7,784 bases of DNA from Candidatus Culexmicrobium profundum (GCA_025061245.1 JANZKD010000077.1:1-7784); one strand, 5' to 3'. Counted from the stretch's first letter, positions 1 to 6,390 are shown. Notes: generated from the letters alone by a model not told the origin. A program made the numbers and translations.

Positions 1-335
1 ATTACAGCAGAAGTTGTTCCATCTCCAACTTCCTTATCCTGTGACTTTGCTACTTCTACCATCATTTTTGCAGCTGGATGCTGAACATCCATCTCCTCAA
101 GTATTGTTGCTCCATCATTAGTTATGGTAATATCGCCTAAGCTATCTACTAACATTTTATCCATTCCTCTAGGACCAAGAGAACTACGCACTATTTCAGC
201 CACTGCCCTAGCAGCCATAACATTCACTCTTTGAGCCTCACGTCCAACAGTCCTACTAGTACCCTCCTTTAGGATAAGTACGGGAACACCTCCAATTTGA
301 CCGAGAGTAGCAACTCTAGCCTCCCTTGATACCAT
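1..335 (-). CDS. Thermosome subunit (group II chaperonin), N-terminal 111 residues, partial
   Basis: Reading the minus strand from the ATG at 335-333 gives MVSREARVATLGQIGG, followed by a clear group II chaperonin N-terminus. LGPRGMDKM lies at residues 53-61, NDGATIL at 73-79 and the nucleotide-binding GDGTTS at 104-109. These belong to the ATP-binding equatorial domain; the Asp of GDGTT helps coordinate Mg-ATP in this family. The protein folds other proteins inside an eight- or nine-membered double ring in the cytoplasm. Full length is usually about 550 residues, so roughly four fifths lie beyond position 1. The start is set by the conserved N-terminus; the other nearby ATG, at 342, is out of frame. 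A TATA-like element near 371-378 places a transcription start only about 15 nt upstream, so the gene seems separately transcribed from the kinase gene behind it. Which subunit (alpha, beta or gamma) cannot be decided. Confidence 0.97.
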   Translation of the reverse strand, partial: MVSREARVATLGQIGGVPVLILKEGTSRTVGREAQRVNVMAARAVAEIVRSSLGPRGMDKMLVDSLGDITITNDGATILEEMDVQHPAAKMMVEVAKSQDKEVGDGTTSAV

Positions 336-368
336 TTCTCATCGCCCCAACAAAAAACTTCAAAAGCG

Positions 369-379
369 CTATATATTCA
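369..379 (-). promoter_or_regulatory. Probable TATA box of the thermosome gene
   Basis: On the minus strand the sequence reads GAATATATAGC within an otherwise mixed region, preceded by purine-rich GAAGAAAT that could act as the BRE. The usual archaeal spacing of about 26 nt puts the start of transcription near 349, some 14 nt before the ATG at 335. Between them lies a weak ribosome-binding candidate, GATGAG. Pattern recognition only. Confidence 0.5.
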
Positions 380-426
380 TTTCTTCTTAAACTAATGATA
401 ATTCATAATAAACTTGATTAATAAAG

Positions 427-1722
427 TTAGAAAGTCCATGGGTCAAGCTTCTTAATTTCTTTCCCATCCTCACTAATTTTTACATGTCCAATAATCATCA
501 ATCCAATTTCATCTTCTACTGGAGTAAATATCTCAATGGTACGCTTGTAGAAGTTTATTTCTCTAATTAAACCTAGGCCTAGAAATACACCTTGAGGACT
601 AAACAATCCAGCTAGAAGATTTCTCTCGAATCCTTGAGGAAGAATTATAACTTCCTCCTTACCAGTTTCTTTCCTTATAGTTTCTTCTAGTTGTAATTTA
701 TGTTCAAGTGTAATGCTACCCTTTACGATAAATAGTATTGAGTCAAATGATGACTCCCCATAAACAATGGGCATTCCTATAAGGAATTCATATTGCTTAA
801 TTTCATCTTGTGGAATTGGGAATCCTGACCCAAGAAAAGAGAACATTATTCCAATCTTATCCATGAATAGAACTCTCACCTTTGCTTTTACGAGATATCT
901 GCTATATGAAGCCTCTCTGAGAAACTTTCGTTCCTCTCTATCTCTCACTCGTAATACTCGTGGTGTTGGAATTCTAATAATATTTACTGAATCTAATCCT
1001 TGGAATGGCTTTAGTAAGTGTTCAAGCTCACCACTTCTCTGTATAGCTACGATAACCCTTGGATTTAAAAGCAGTATTAGTGACAATTTTAAGGCGCGAG
1101 CACCTCTACCTGAAACCCATCCACTTGTGTTAACTACTATCACATCAGCATTATTTTTGAGAGCTAAGTCTAGTAGATGACGTGAACCCAATATCACTCT
1201 CTCTATTAAACCATTTGGGGAAGTAGAACCTGCAAAGAAGGCGTCAAATAGAGGAACCTCAGACAACGAAGCAACTGTTCTTTCCAAAAAACCAAGGCCA
1301 ACAGTAGTAGGTGGGCCGACGTCAGATTGACCGAGATCATTATCAATTATGGCAGTTTTATATCCTTTCAAGAAAGCTTGATTAACTAGAAAAGTGCAGA
1401 ACGTAGTTTTTCCACTGTCAACATTCCCTAAGACAATAATTGTGACAGGTTTTTCTATGCTTAAGATTTTTTCTACAGCAGTTTTCCATTCAATTGGAAT
1501 TGTTGCATCCTCTAATCTTTCAATCTTCCCACTCTCTCCAAGTCTAAGTTCTATTTGTGAATCTTCAAGTGCCTCAAACACTATAGTTTTAGATTTCGGC
1601 ACAATAGTGTATTCTCGCGGTATCATGCGTTTTCCTAATACTAAAAGAGAGCCTTCGAGTACTTGGATATAGGCTGGCCCCTCTATCTTTATAATTTGAG
1701 ATCTAGACAGCGACATTTTCAT
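427..1722 (-). CDS. Polyribonucleotide 5'-hydroxyl-kinase, Clp1/Nol9 family
   Basis: A 431-residue P-loop kinase of the archaeal Clp1/Grc3-Nol9 type, which phosphorylates 5'-OH ends of RNA (and often DNA) and is thought to act in RNA end healing and tRNA or rRNA processing. The N-terminal beta-rich domain covers about residues 1-90. The kinase domain starts with Walker A GNVDSGKTT (99-107). It continues with DNDLGQSDVGPP (127-138), which carries the family's catalytic or Mg-binding acids, and the Clp1-type VNTSGWVSGRG (197-207). The arginine-rich stretch at 258-276 may form the lid. The C-terminal region at 362-416 matches the GLF..GVFLGLGLI pattern of these enzymes. ATG at 1722 follows a good Shine-Dalgarno (CTGAGGG, 1731-1737), and the gene overlaps the end of the upstream gene by 20 bp, so the two are probably co-transcribed. 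Met3 is an alternative start. Substrate preference cannot be read from sequence. Confidence 0.92.
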   Translation of the reverse strand: MKMSLSRSQIIKIEGPAYIQVLEGSLLVLGKRMIPREYTIVPKSKTIVFEALEDSQIELRLGESGKIERLEDATIPIEWKTAVEKILSIEKPVTIIVLGNVDSGKTTFCTFLVNQAFLKGYKTAIIDNDLGQSDVGPPTTVGLGFLERTVASLSEVPLFDAFFAGSTSPNGLIERVILGSRHLLDLALKNNADVIVVNTSGWVSGRGARALKLSLILLLNPRVIVAIQRSGELEHLLKPFQGLDSVNIIRIPTPRVLRVRDREERKFLREASYSRYLVKAKVRVLFMDKIGIMFSFLGSGFPIPQDEIKQYEFLIGMPIVYGESSFDSILFIVKGSITLEHKLQLEETIRKETGKEEVIILPQGFERNLLAGLFSPQGVFLGLGLIREINFYKRTIEIFTPVEDEIGLMIIGHVKISEDGKEIKKLDPWTF

Positions 1723-2371
1723 CTTTAAACCCCTCAGCTACTTTAATGGATTTCCCTCGGCTAAGTGCAATTCCATATGCTGATTTAATATCTGATTGAA
1801 GATTAAAGTCTTTTACGAAAGAGGGAAGAGATGATTTCTCATTTACTAGCTCTAATTTAAATTTAGATAAATTAGTTGATTTAATTGCCATTAAAAATTT
1901 ATTTAAGTGCTCTCTAGATCCAGTGCCAACTTTAATTATTAATGTTTTACATGGGAAAGAAGAAAATAAATTCATATAGGAAATTAAATTTTCAACATTC
2001 TTGAAAAGTTTATATGCAATAAGCTCTCCATCAGCAAGTACTACAAGACCACACGTTTCGCCTGGATCAATTCCAAAAATTAGTTGATTAAAGCATTTCT
2101 TACTTTTAGCTGCACATATTGCTTTAAATATAGCTTCATTAATTTTATCTTCAAAAACAATGATTTTATTCCTATGATTAATAATAGATGACTCAAATTC
2201 ACTAGTTAATACTACTTTAATTTCTTGAGAAAATTCCTCTTGTGGTAAGACGCTGACAAAGGGGATATTAAATTTCCGTAATGCTTTAACTATTTTATAA
2301 TATAATCTTGGATTCATTGTCGCTACAGCTATTCTAGCCATTCCCTTCACCATATAACTTGAGCTCAACAT
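1703..2371 (-). CDS. Uncharacterised protein with RuvC/YqgF-like RNase H-fold domain
   Basis: No firm family name. Residues 11-95 look like a small alpha/beta domain (MARIAVATMNPRLYYKIVKAL). From about 96 a second domain resembles the RuvC/YqgF branch of the RNase H fold. It has FGIDPGETCGLVVL (99-112) as the first strand with an acidic residue, KVGTG (147-151), VNEKSS (176-181, compare DERLST of YqgF) and SDIKSAYGIAL (193-203, compare the final acidic helix). Asp102, Glu178 and Asp194 could therefore form a metal site; this alignment is my inference. Three in-frame ATGs exist (2371, 2353, 2341). MARIAVATMNP from 2341 looks like the natural N-terminus and has GGTG 6 nt upstream, while the TATA box would start transcription at about 2369. 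The gene precedes and overlaps the RNA kinase, suggesting a nucleic-acid role. A non-catalytic role remains possible. Confidence 0.8.
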   Translation of the reverse strand: MLSSSYMVKGMARIAVATMNPRLYYKIVKALRKFNIPFVSVLPQEEFSQEIKVVLTSEFESSIINHRNKIIVFEDKINEAIFKAICAAKSKKCFNQLIFGIDPGETCGLVVLADGELIAYKLFKNVENLISYMNLFSSFPCKTLIIKVGTGSREHLNKFLMAIKSTNLSKFKLELVNEKSSLPSFVKDFNLQSDIKSAYGIALSRGKSIKVAEGFKDENVAV

Positions 2372-2390
2372 AATTAGTGGAAAGCTGAGA

Positions 2391-2405
2391 GTTATATATA
2401 CTTTA
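2391..2405. promoter_or_regulatory. Shared TATA element of a divergent promoter
   Basis: The segment GTTATATATACTTTA is near-symmetric and lies between two divergent genes. On the plus strand it is preceded by purine-rich AAAGCTGAGA, and on the minus strand by TAAAG, either of which may act as the BRE. Counting about 26 nt from its centre (about 2396) gives start sites near 2422 on the plus strand, right at the ATG at 2425, and near 2369 on the minus strand, close to the ATGs at 2371 and 2353. Only one TATA-like block is visible in the gap, so the two operons probably compete for or share TBP binding here. Confidence 0.55.
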
Positions 2406-2412
2406 CATTAAA

Positions 2413-3099
2413 GTGAAAATAGGAATGAAAAGAATAACAAATTACTCGAAGCTACATAGCATCCTAGGTGATGAAATCAATAGCGGAGGCCTCATATTAG
2501 TGTACGGAGAAGCAGGAACAGGGAAAACTGCTATTGCAATACAATTATCTGTTAGCTTCGCTCTAGAAAGATACAAAGTTCTATATTTAACAACAGAGCA
2601 CCCATTTGCTGCAGAAAGAATAGCAGACATGATTGGTGATGAAATAAAAAATGTTGGTGAGAGAATTTATGTTATAAAGCTAAGGAATTTCAGACAGCAA
2701 TTAGAATTAATCGATAAGTTGGAAATGTTTATCACACCAAAACTAAGGTTCATAGTGATCGACACAATAACAGACAATTATAGGGAAATAATAGCAGAAG
2801 GAGCGGATGTAGTAAAGGTGAATATGATGTTAAATAGACAATTAGCAACATTACTTTACATAGCTAAAACGAAAAAAGTAGCTATAATGATAACTGGACA
2901 AATGAGAGGAGCATTAGAAGATGAAAGGGATGAAATTGTCGCTTCAAAAGTCATGAAGTATTGGCCAGATCGCATAGTTAGATTAGAGAAAATAGGCGGA
3001 AGGAGAATAGCAACAATTGAGAAAAGTAAAAATAAAGAGGAGATAGACAGAAAAATATTCTTCAAGATAACGGAAAGAGGAATAGTCGATGAATATTAA
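2413..3099 (+). CDS. RadA-paralogue / RadB-like RecA-family ATPase
   Basis: A 228-residue single-domain RecA-fold ATPase without the N-terminal helix-hairpin-helix domain of RadA, which is the layout of archaeal RadB and of the crenarchaeal RadA paralogues (aRadC). Walker A is GEAGTGKT (32-39). Walker B is FIVID (113-117), after hydrophobic residues. AIMITGQMRG (157-166) occupies the place of the RecA sensor/loop segment. Family members assist RadA in recombinational DNA repair; a KaiC-like signalling ATPase is the main alternative. Two starts are possible: GTG at 2413 and ATG at 2425. The TATA block at 2391-2405 would start transcription at about 2422, so ATG 2425, giving a leaderless mRNA and 224 residues, fits better. 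The 3' end overlaps the next gene by 11 bp, so the pair forms one operon. Confidence 0.85.
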   Translation: MKIGMKRITNYSKLHSILGDEINSGGLILVYGEAGTGKTAIAIQLSVSFALERYKVLYLTTEHPFAAERIADMIGDEIKNVGERIYVIKLRNFRQQLELIDKLEMFITPKLRFIVIDTITDNYREIIAEGADVVKVNMMLNRQLATLLYIAKTKKVAIMITGQMRGALEDERDEIVASKVMKYWPDRIVRLEKIGGRRIATIEKSKNKEEIDRKIFFKITERGIVDEY

Positions 3100-3583
3100 T
3101 GAATTACCATATGTTCTAAGATTGTTGTGGAAAATATTTCCAGCCTACGTTGCAAATGCAGCTCCACTAGTATTCATAAGGAAAGGGCATCCTATGGATT
3201 TTAACAAGAAATTTATTGACAAAAAACCAATTTTAGGGAAGGGAAAAACTATAGAAGGCTTTCTGGTAGGTAGTATTATAGGTGCAATTGTAGGATTAAT
3301 ACAAGGACAAGGAAGCATTTCTCTTACTCTTTCTATAGGTACAATGATTGGAGATGTTACTGGATCATTTGTTAAAAGAAGACTCAATATTTCGAGGGGA
3401 AAGCCAGCACCAATAATCGATCAAGTCATGTTCCTTCTAGGGGCAATATTGTTAACAAATCTATTTTTTGCTGAAACTTTTGATTTAATGGATACTATTG
3501 TGCTAATATTGATTACAATTCCAATACATTTTATAACAAATGCAATAGCATATTTATTAGGAATAAAGGATGTTCCTTGGTGA
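3089..3583 (+). CDS. carS: CDP-archaeol synthase (CTP:2,3-di-O-geranylgeranylglycerol-1-phosphate cytidylyltransferase)
   Basis: A 164-residue polytopic membrane protein with the archaeal CarS (DUF46) signatures. PMDFNKKFIDKKPILGKGKT starts at residue 35, GDVTGSFVKRRLNISRGKPA starts at 88 and continues to IIDQ at 112, and the C-terminus is HFITNAIAYLLGIKDVPW (147-164). The enzyme transfers CMP from CTP to the archaeal unsaturated diether phosphate and releases pyrophosphate. This makes the activated lipid used for attaching polar head groups, and it acts in the cytoplasmic membrane. Hydrophobic segments at about 10-30, 56-73, 78-95, 112-128 and 133-157 agree with the five-helix architecture known for the family, and the length is normal. 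The acidic Asp89 and Asp111 lie in the conserved loops. The ATG at 3089 lies inside the end of the upstream gene, with AGAGG at 3076-3080 as ribosome-binding site, so translation is probably coupled. No functional link with the RecA-like neighbour is evident. Confidence 0.95.
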   Translation: MNINELPYVLRLLWKIFPAYVANAAPLVFIRKGHPMDFNKKFIDKKPILGKGKTIEGFLVGSIIGAIVGLIQGQGSISLTLSIGTMIGDVTGSFVKRRLNISRGKPAPIIDQVMFLLGAILLTNLFFAETFDLMDTIVLILITIPIHFITNAIAYLLGIKDVPW

Positions 3584-3600
3584 ATATGATAGATAGCTAG

Positions 3601-4020
3601 CTAGATCCAACCAATCTTTTTAGCTAGAAAGTATTGTAAAACTAGGAAAGAAGCTATAAACATTATTGAACCTATGGCTAGGAGAGTATTTGCATATTTG
3701 ATATCATATAATATTTTACTACTTTTCTGTATGAGGATTAATCCCAAGATACTTGACAAAATTAGTATTAACACTACAACTGATTCAACTACGGTTTGAA
3801 AGTCTAGGTAGGGTGCAATAAAAATTATCCTTGAACCCATAGGAATATACCATAGAGGAGGTTCAACTGCAACATAGGTAAAACCACTCAATAAAACGAC
3901 GCAGAGGAACATCAAAAATAATGGTAACAGCTGGTATAGAACAAACGATTTAAAATAGGTATAGGAGGGCATTGAAATCAACCGCTTAATACTTTTAACC
4001 ATATGGACCCCAATAAGCAT
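3601..4020 (-). CDS. Unrecognised three-helix membrane protein
   Basis: I do not recognise the family. The 139-residue product has three hydrophobic segments, at about 26-50, 76-98 and 111-132. A short basic N-terminus contains KSIKR, and the tail AKKIGWI is also basic. The loop between helices 1 and 2 (VEPPLWYIPMGSRIIFIAPYLDF) is rich in aromatic and proline residues, and by the positive-inside rule it probably faces out. No signal peptide cleavage site, cysteine pair or catalytic motif is visible. The ATG at 4020 is the longest start. A TATA-like block at 4028-4038 would start transcription near 4007, which favours the ATG at 4002 (MVKSIKRLIS, 133 residues) with almost no leader. It ends 17 bp from carS, which it faces, and diverges from the 4107 gene. 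Its length, hydropathy pattern and tight packing support a real gene. Confidence 0.7.
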   Translation of the reverse strand: MLIGVHMVKSIKRLISMPSYTYFKSFVLYQLLPLFLMFLCVVLLSGFTYVAVEPPLWYIPMGSRIIFIAPYLDFQTVVESVVVLILILSSILGLILIQKSSKILYDIKYANTLLAIGSIMFIASFLVLQYFLAKKIGWI

Positions 4021-4027
4021 ACTATCA

Positions 4028-4038
4028 CTTTAAAAATA
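4028..4038. promoter_or_regulatory. Candidate TATA element between divergent genes
   Basis: CTTTAAAAATA lies in the 86-bp gap between the divergent 4020 and 4107 genes. On the minus strand it reads TATTTTTAAAG and would give a start near 4007. On the plus strand it would give a start near 4059 and a leader of about 48 nt that keeps the strong Shine-Dalgarno of the 4107 gene. A second plus-strand candidate, GTTAAATTTTAG at 4066-4077, would start transcription near 4096, inside that Shine-Dalgarno, and is less attractive. Confidence 0.4.
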
Positions 4039-4094
4039 AGCTTTACGCGTATGTGAAAGAAAAAAGTTAAATTTTAGCTTATCAATTTATGGGC

Positions 4095-4099
4095 GGAGG
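4095..4099 (+). promoter_or_regulatory. Shine-Dalgarno that fixes the GTG start at 4107
   Basis: GGAGG, within GGGCGGAGGA, sits 7 nt before the GTG at 4107-4109. It is the best ribosome-binding sequence near the 5' end of this reading frame, so it supports GTG as the initiation codon for the unrecognised gene that follows. Confidence 0.75.
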
Positions 4100-4106
4100 A
4101 TAAAAG

Positions 4107-4856
4107 GTGCGCGGAATTGATACAGCTTGCGCATTGTACTTTTATCGAAGCAATTTAGGATTAATATTTCCTGAAATGAATATAAATGAAAAGACATATA
4201 AAGAAATCTTTGAAATTAATGCAGTTTCAGAGAATATTAACAAAAAAATCATTGAAATTGCAAGTAATAATAAAATTAAGGTCGGAAGTCAGACAGAATA
4301 TACATTATTTGGAGAAAGAATTATTGAAATTGCTTTTTTAACAATAGGAGAAGACATTGAAGATATAGACTATGTATTAAGACCGATTTACATTGAAATT
4401 GGTTCATTAGGATTAGAAAGGCCAATTTTAAAAATTAATGCATTTTACCATCCACCAGTAAAAGTAAATATTGAGGGAATAAAGGGATGGATAATGCCTC
4501 AGGGAACTAACTTAAAGGAAGAAAAAGATCTAGGAGTAAGAACAAAAATCTATATAAACATATACAAAATTGACTTTAACACTATAAGGAAAATTACGAG
4601 AACCATGATAAAATATGCATTGTGGGAAAATGCATTAAGTAAACCGTCAAATAAGGCAATAGAAAATTATACTGAAAAGATAATGCGTACATTAAGTAAG
4701 AGGGAGCATACAAAAATATTAACGGGAATAAAGGAGATTAGTGGAAAAATTCTAGATAGAATAAGAATTATCAACCGAGACCTTGAGAAAGAGGCAGGTG
4801 ACCATTTAAAGAGAGCACAAGAGATCTTAGACTACATTCAATATATTATTTCCTAA
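4107..4856 (+). CDS. Unrecognised soluble protein, 249 residues
   Basis: No family recognised. The product has no hydrophobic helix long enough to cross a membrane and no signal peptide. Residues 1-150 look like mixed alpha/beta with several strand-like stretches (RIIEIAFLTI, YVLRPIYIEIGSL, PILKINAFYHPPVKVNIEG). Residues 157-248 are almost entirely helical and highly charged and could form a long hairpin or coiled coil (NFTI-like start, then RTMIKYALWENAL through HLKRAQEILDYIQYI). No P-loop, cysteine cluster or catalytic motif is visible. The GTG start is supported by GGAGG 7 nt upstream. The last 11 bp overlap the 3' end of the opposing zinc-ribbon gene. The coding strand is strongly purine-rich, with many AAA, GAA and ATA codons, more so than the minus-strand genes around it. 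It stands alone with its own promoter region, so context does not indicate a pathway. Confidence 0.75.
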   Translation: MRGIDTACALYFYRSNLGLIFPEMNINEKTYKEIFEINAVSENINKKIIEIASNNKIKVGSQTEYTLFGERIIEIAFLTIGEDIEDIDYVLRPIYIEIGSLGLERPILKINAFYHPPVKVNIEGIKGWIMPQGTNLKEEKDLGVRTKIYINIYKIDFNTIRKITRTMIKYALWENALSKPSNKAIENYTEKIMRTLSKREHTKILTGIKEISGKILDRIRIINRDLEKEAGDHLKRAQEILDYIQYIIS

Positions 4857-5229
4857 GTGGCCGAGCATATATTGATTCTATCAGTAGAGGGCTATTACAT
4901 TTTGGACAATTACCAACCTCCTTAAAAACGTAGTCTCCGCGCTTAAATTTTCGTTCTTCCCTAAAGTTGCAATCTGAATTTGAGCATTTGATTACTGTTA
5001 CACTTAAATATCTCAGTGCGAGTTTAAACTGTAAACGTCTCTTATGTTGGTATGCAAAGAACAATGAGAGAAGAAGACATAAGAAACCTGAAGCTAAAAT
5101 ATCTGAAAGAAGATAGGTATCTGAATTTTCTTGAAACTTCAACAAACCAAAACCTAAAAGTACAACGGCAAGTATTGAAAATACTATTGAAAGAAGAATA
5201 AAGATTAATGATTGTCTAGTTTTAAGCAT
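4846..5229 (-). CDS. Small membrane protein with C-terminal zinc ribbon
   Basis: The 127-residue product has two hydrophobic segments (about 8-31 and 41-61) followed by a basic linker (QHKRRLQFK). A cytoplasmic four-cysteine module then follows: Cys82 and Cys87 (CSNSDC) with Cys108 and Cys111 (CPKC), spaced as in a zinc ribbon or rubredoxin-like knuckle. I infer zinc binding; no function is known to me. The ATG at 5229 has a strong GAGGGGGG ribosome-binding site (5236-5243) that overlaps the stop codon of the upstream DUF1512 gene, and only 13 nt separate the two frames. Translational coupling and a shared job, possibly at the membrane, are therefore likely. Its 3' end overlaps the opposing 4107 gene by 11 bp. 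The basic tail (YARPLRK) could contact nucleic acid, but this is speculation. Confidence 0.8.
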   Translation of the reverse strand: MLKTRQSLIFILLSIVFSILAVVLLGFGLLKFQENSDTYLLSDILASGFLCLLLSLFFAYQHKRRLQFKLALRYLSVTVIKCSNSDCNFREERKFKRGDYVFKEVGNCPKCNSPLLIESIYARPLRK

Positions 5230-5242
5230 TATTTACCCCCCT

Positions 5243-6373
5243 CTATTGTGCAATTCCAAGAGTATTACCAATACCAGCAATTATGACTCTTCCCCCTTCA
5301 CTCACACGCTCTTTAACAATTTGCAATATTCGATTAACAGCTTTTTCTGCTGCTTCAACAAGCTCTTTTTTCATAACAGATATAGCTTCCTCCAAAGATA
5401 ACTTGATTGCAATTGCATCTAGCGGAATATTATATTTTACTGCTATTTCCTCAATTTTAAATTTTTCAGGCCCAGGGTCACCTATTGCAGCACCAACACC
5501 TTCTGCAATCCTTCCTGTTTTTTCACCTTCAAGTTTTGAGGCAGCATCGACCATAATTATTCTTGATATTGCTCCGCCATATTGGGCAACTATTCTTGCA
5601 ATAGCTTCACCAGGTTTGCCTATCTCCGCTCCTGGTCCCTTTGCCTTTAATACTATTAGATTTCTGCCTTCATATTCAAATTCAGAGGCAACAATTTTGT
5701 CTGCTATTTCTTTATATGGTTTTCCATGCATTAATTTGGCTGCAACTAATGCACCAACACCATCACCTATAGGTTTTCCATGAGAAAACGCGTCAATAGC
5801 GCCAAAGAAAGCATTTGCATAGCGCATTATTAAAGGTAGTTGCATTTGGAGTTGCATTATAAGTACTACACTTTTAGTTCTTTTACCTAGAAGAAGTAAG
5901 TGTCGTGTTTCTCTATACAAGTAATTTAGCACCAAGGTTGCTTCTAAAAGTCCCTCAATATTTGGTAGAAAAGTGGGTTCTGCATGTGGTGCTATTTTAG
6001 AAACAAATTTTTCAATTCGTTTATCTCTTGTATCTAATATGTGTTCTAATCGACGAAGTACTCCTGTAGGATCAGCGGATACAGGTTCTATGAAGAAAAA
6101 GTCAAGAAAGTCATCGATTAATGGCTGAGGATCAAAGTTAGGTCTACCTACTTCTTTAACTGTATTAATAGTTATATCTTTAGCTCGTCTCACAAGTATA
6201 CTCAAACGTCTTAAAGCACCTTCAGCTTCTTTAATCCATATCCATACCTGGATGCGTTGATTGAAGAAAGTTATAACAAACGCAAACGTAATGAAAAACA
6301 GTAAATCTACTATGTACTTATCAATATTAAAATTATCGTTAATCAATGAAAATACGAAGTTTATAGACATCAA
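5243..6373 (-). CDS. DUF1512 family membrane-anchored protein
   Basis: A 376-residue protein that I recognise as the archaeal DUF1512 family, whose function is unknown to me. A single transmembrane helix at about 21-38 is followed by an Arg/Lys-rich helix (ALRRLSILVRRAK, 53-65), so the large C-terminal part is cytoplasmic. Residues 110-195 are helical. Conserved glycine-rich motifs follow: GKPIGDGVGALVAAKL (199-214), AKGPGAEIGKPGEAI (244-258), MVDAASKLEGEKTGRIAEG (274-292), GVGAAIGDPGPE (292-303) and VIIAGIGNTLGI (363-374). These suggest a binding site for a nucleotide or other small ligand, which is my inference. The start is either TTG at 6373 or ATG at 6370. GGAGGT at 6385-6390 lies 11 or 14 nt upstream, which is rather far, and is closer to an out-of-frame ATG at 6380. 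The zinc-ribbon gene follows after 13 nt. Confidence 0.88.
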   Translation of the reverse strand: MMSINFVFSLINDNFNIDKYIVDLLFFITFAFVITFFNQRIQVWIWIKEAEGALRRLSILVRRAKDITINTVKEVGRPNFDPQPLIDDFLDFFFIEPVSADPTGVLRRLEHILDTRDKRIEKFVSKIAPHAEPTFLPNIEGLLEATLVLNYLYRETRHLLLLGKRTKSVVLIMQLQMQLPLIMRYANAFFGAIDAFSHGKPIGDGVGALVAAKLMHGKPYKEIADKIVASEFEYEGRNLIVLKAKGPGAEIGKPGEAIARIVAQYGGAISRIIMVDAASKLEGEKTGRIAEGVGAAIGDPGPEKFKIEEIAVKYNIPLDAIAIKLSLEEAISVMKKELVEAAEKAVNRILQIVKERVSEGGRVIIAGIGNTLGIAQ

Positions 6374-6384
6374 GTCGCATTCAA

Positions 6385-6390
6385 ACCTCC
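6385..6390 (-). promoter_or_regulatory. Shine-Dalgarno upstream of the DUF1512 gene
   Basis: On the minus strand GGAGGT is a near-perfect match to the 16S rRNA tail. It lies 4 nt from an out-of-frame ATG (6380), 11 nt from the in-frame TTG (6373) and 14 nt from the in-frame ATG (6370). A TATA-like AATTATTTAT at 6417-6426 (minus strand) would begin the transcript near 6396, so the motif is included in a short leader of about 26 nt. Confidence 0.6.

Noticed and set aside
767..1180. Plus-strand reading frame of 137 codons
   Set aside because: It is antisense to the Clp1-like kinase, which has clear catalytic motifs; this frame has no recognisable motif or ribosome-binding site.
3594..3603. Perfect palindrome TAGCTAGCTA between two convergent genes
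   Set aside because: It is only ten bases, formed partly by the TAG stop codon of the minus gene. It is too short for a terminator hairpin and has no loop or T-run.
5283..5783. Plus-strand reading frame of 166 codons
   Set aside because: It is antisense to the DUF1512 gene; the long open frame is explained by the complementary codon pattern, and its product is low-complexity (Ser, Ala, Pro, Ile).
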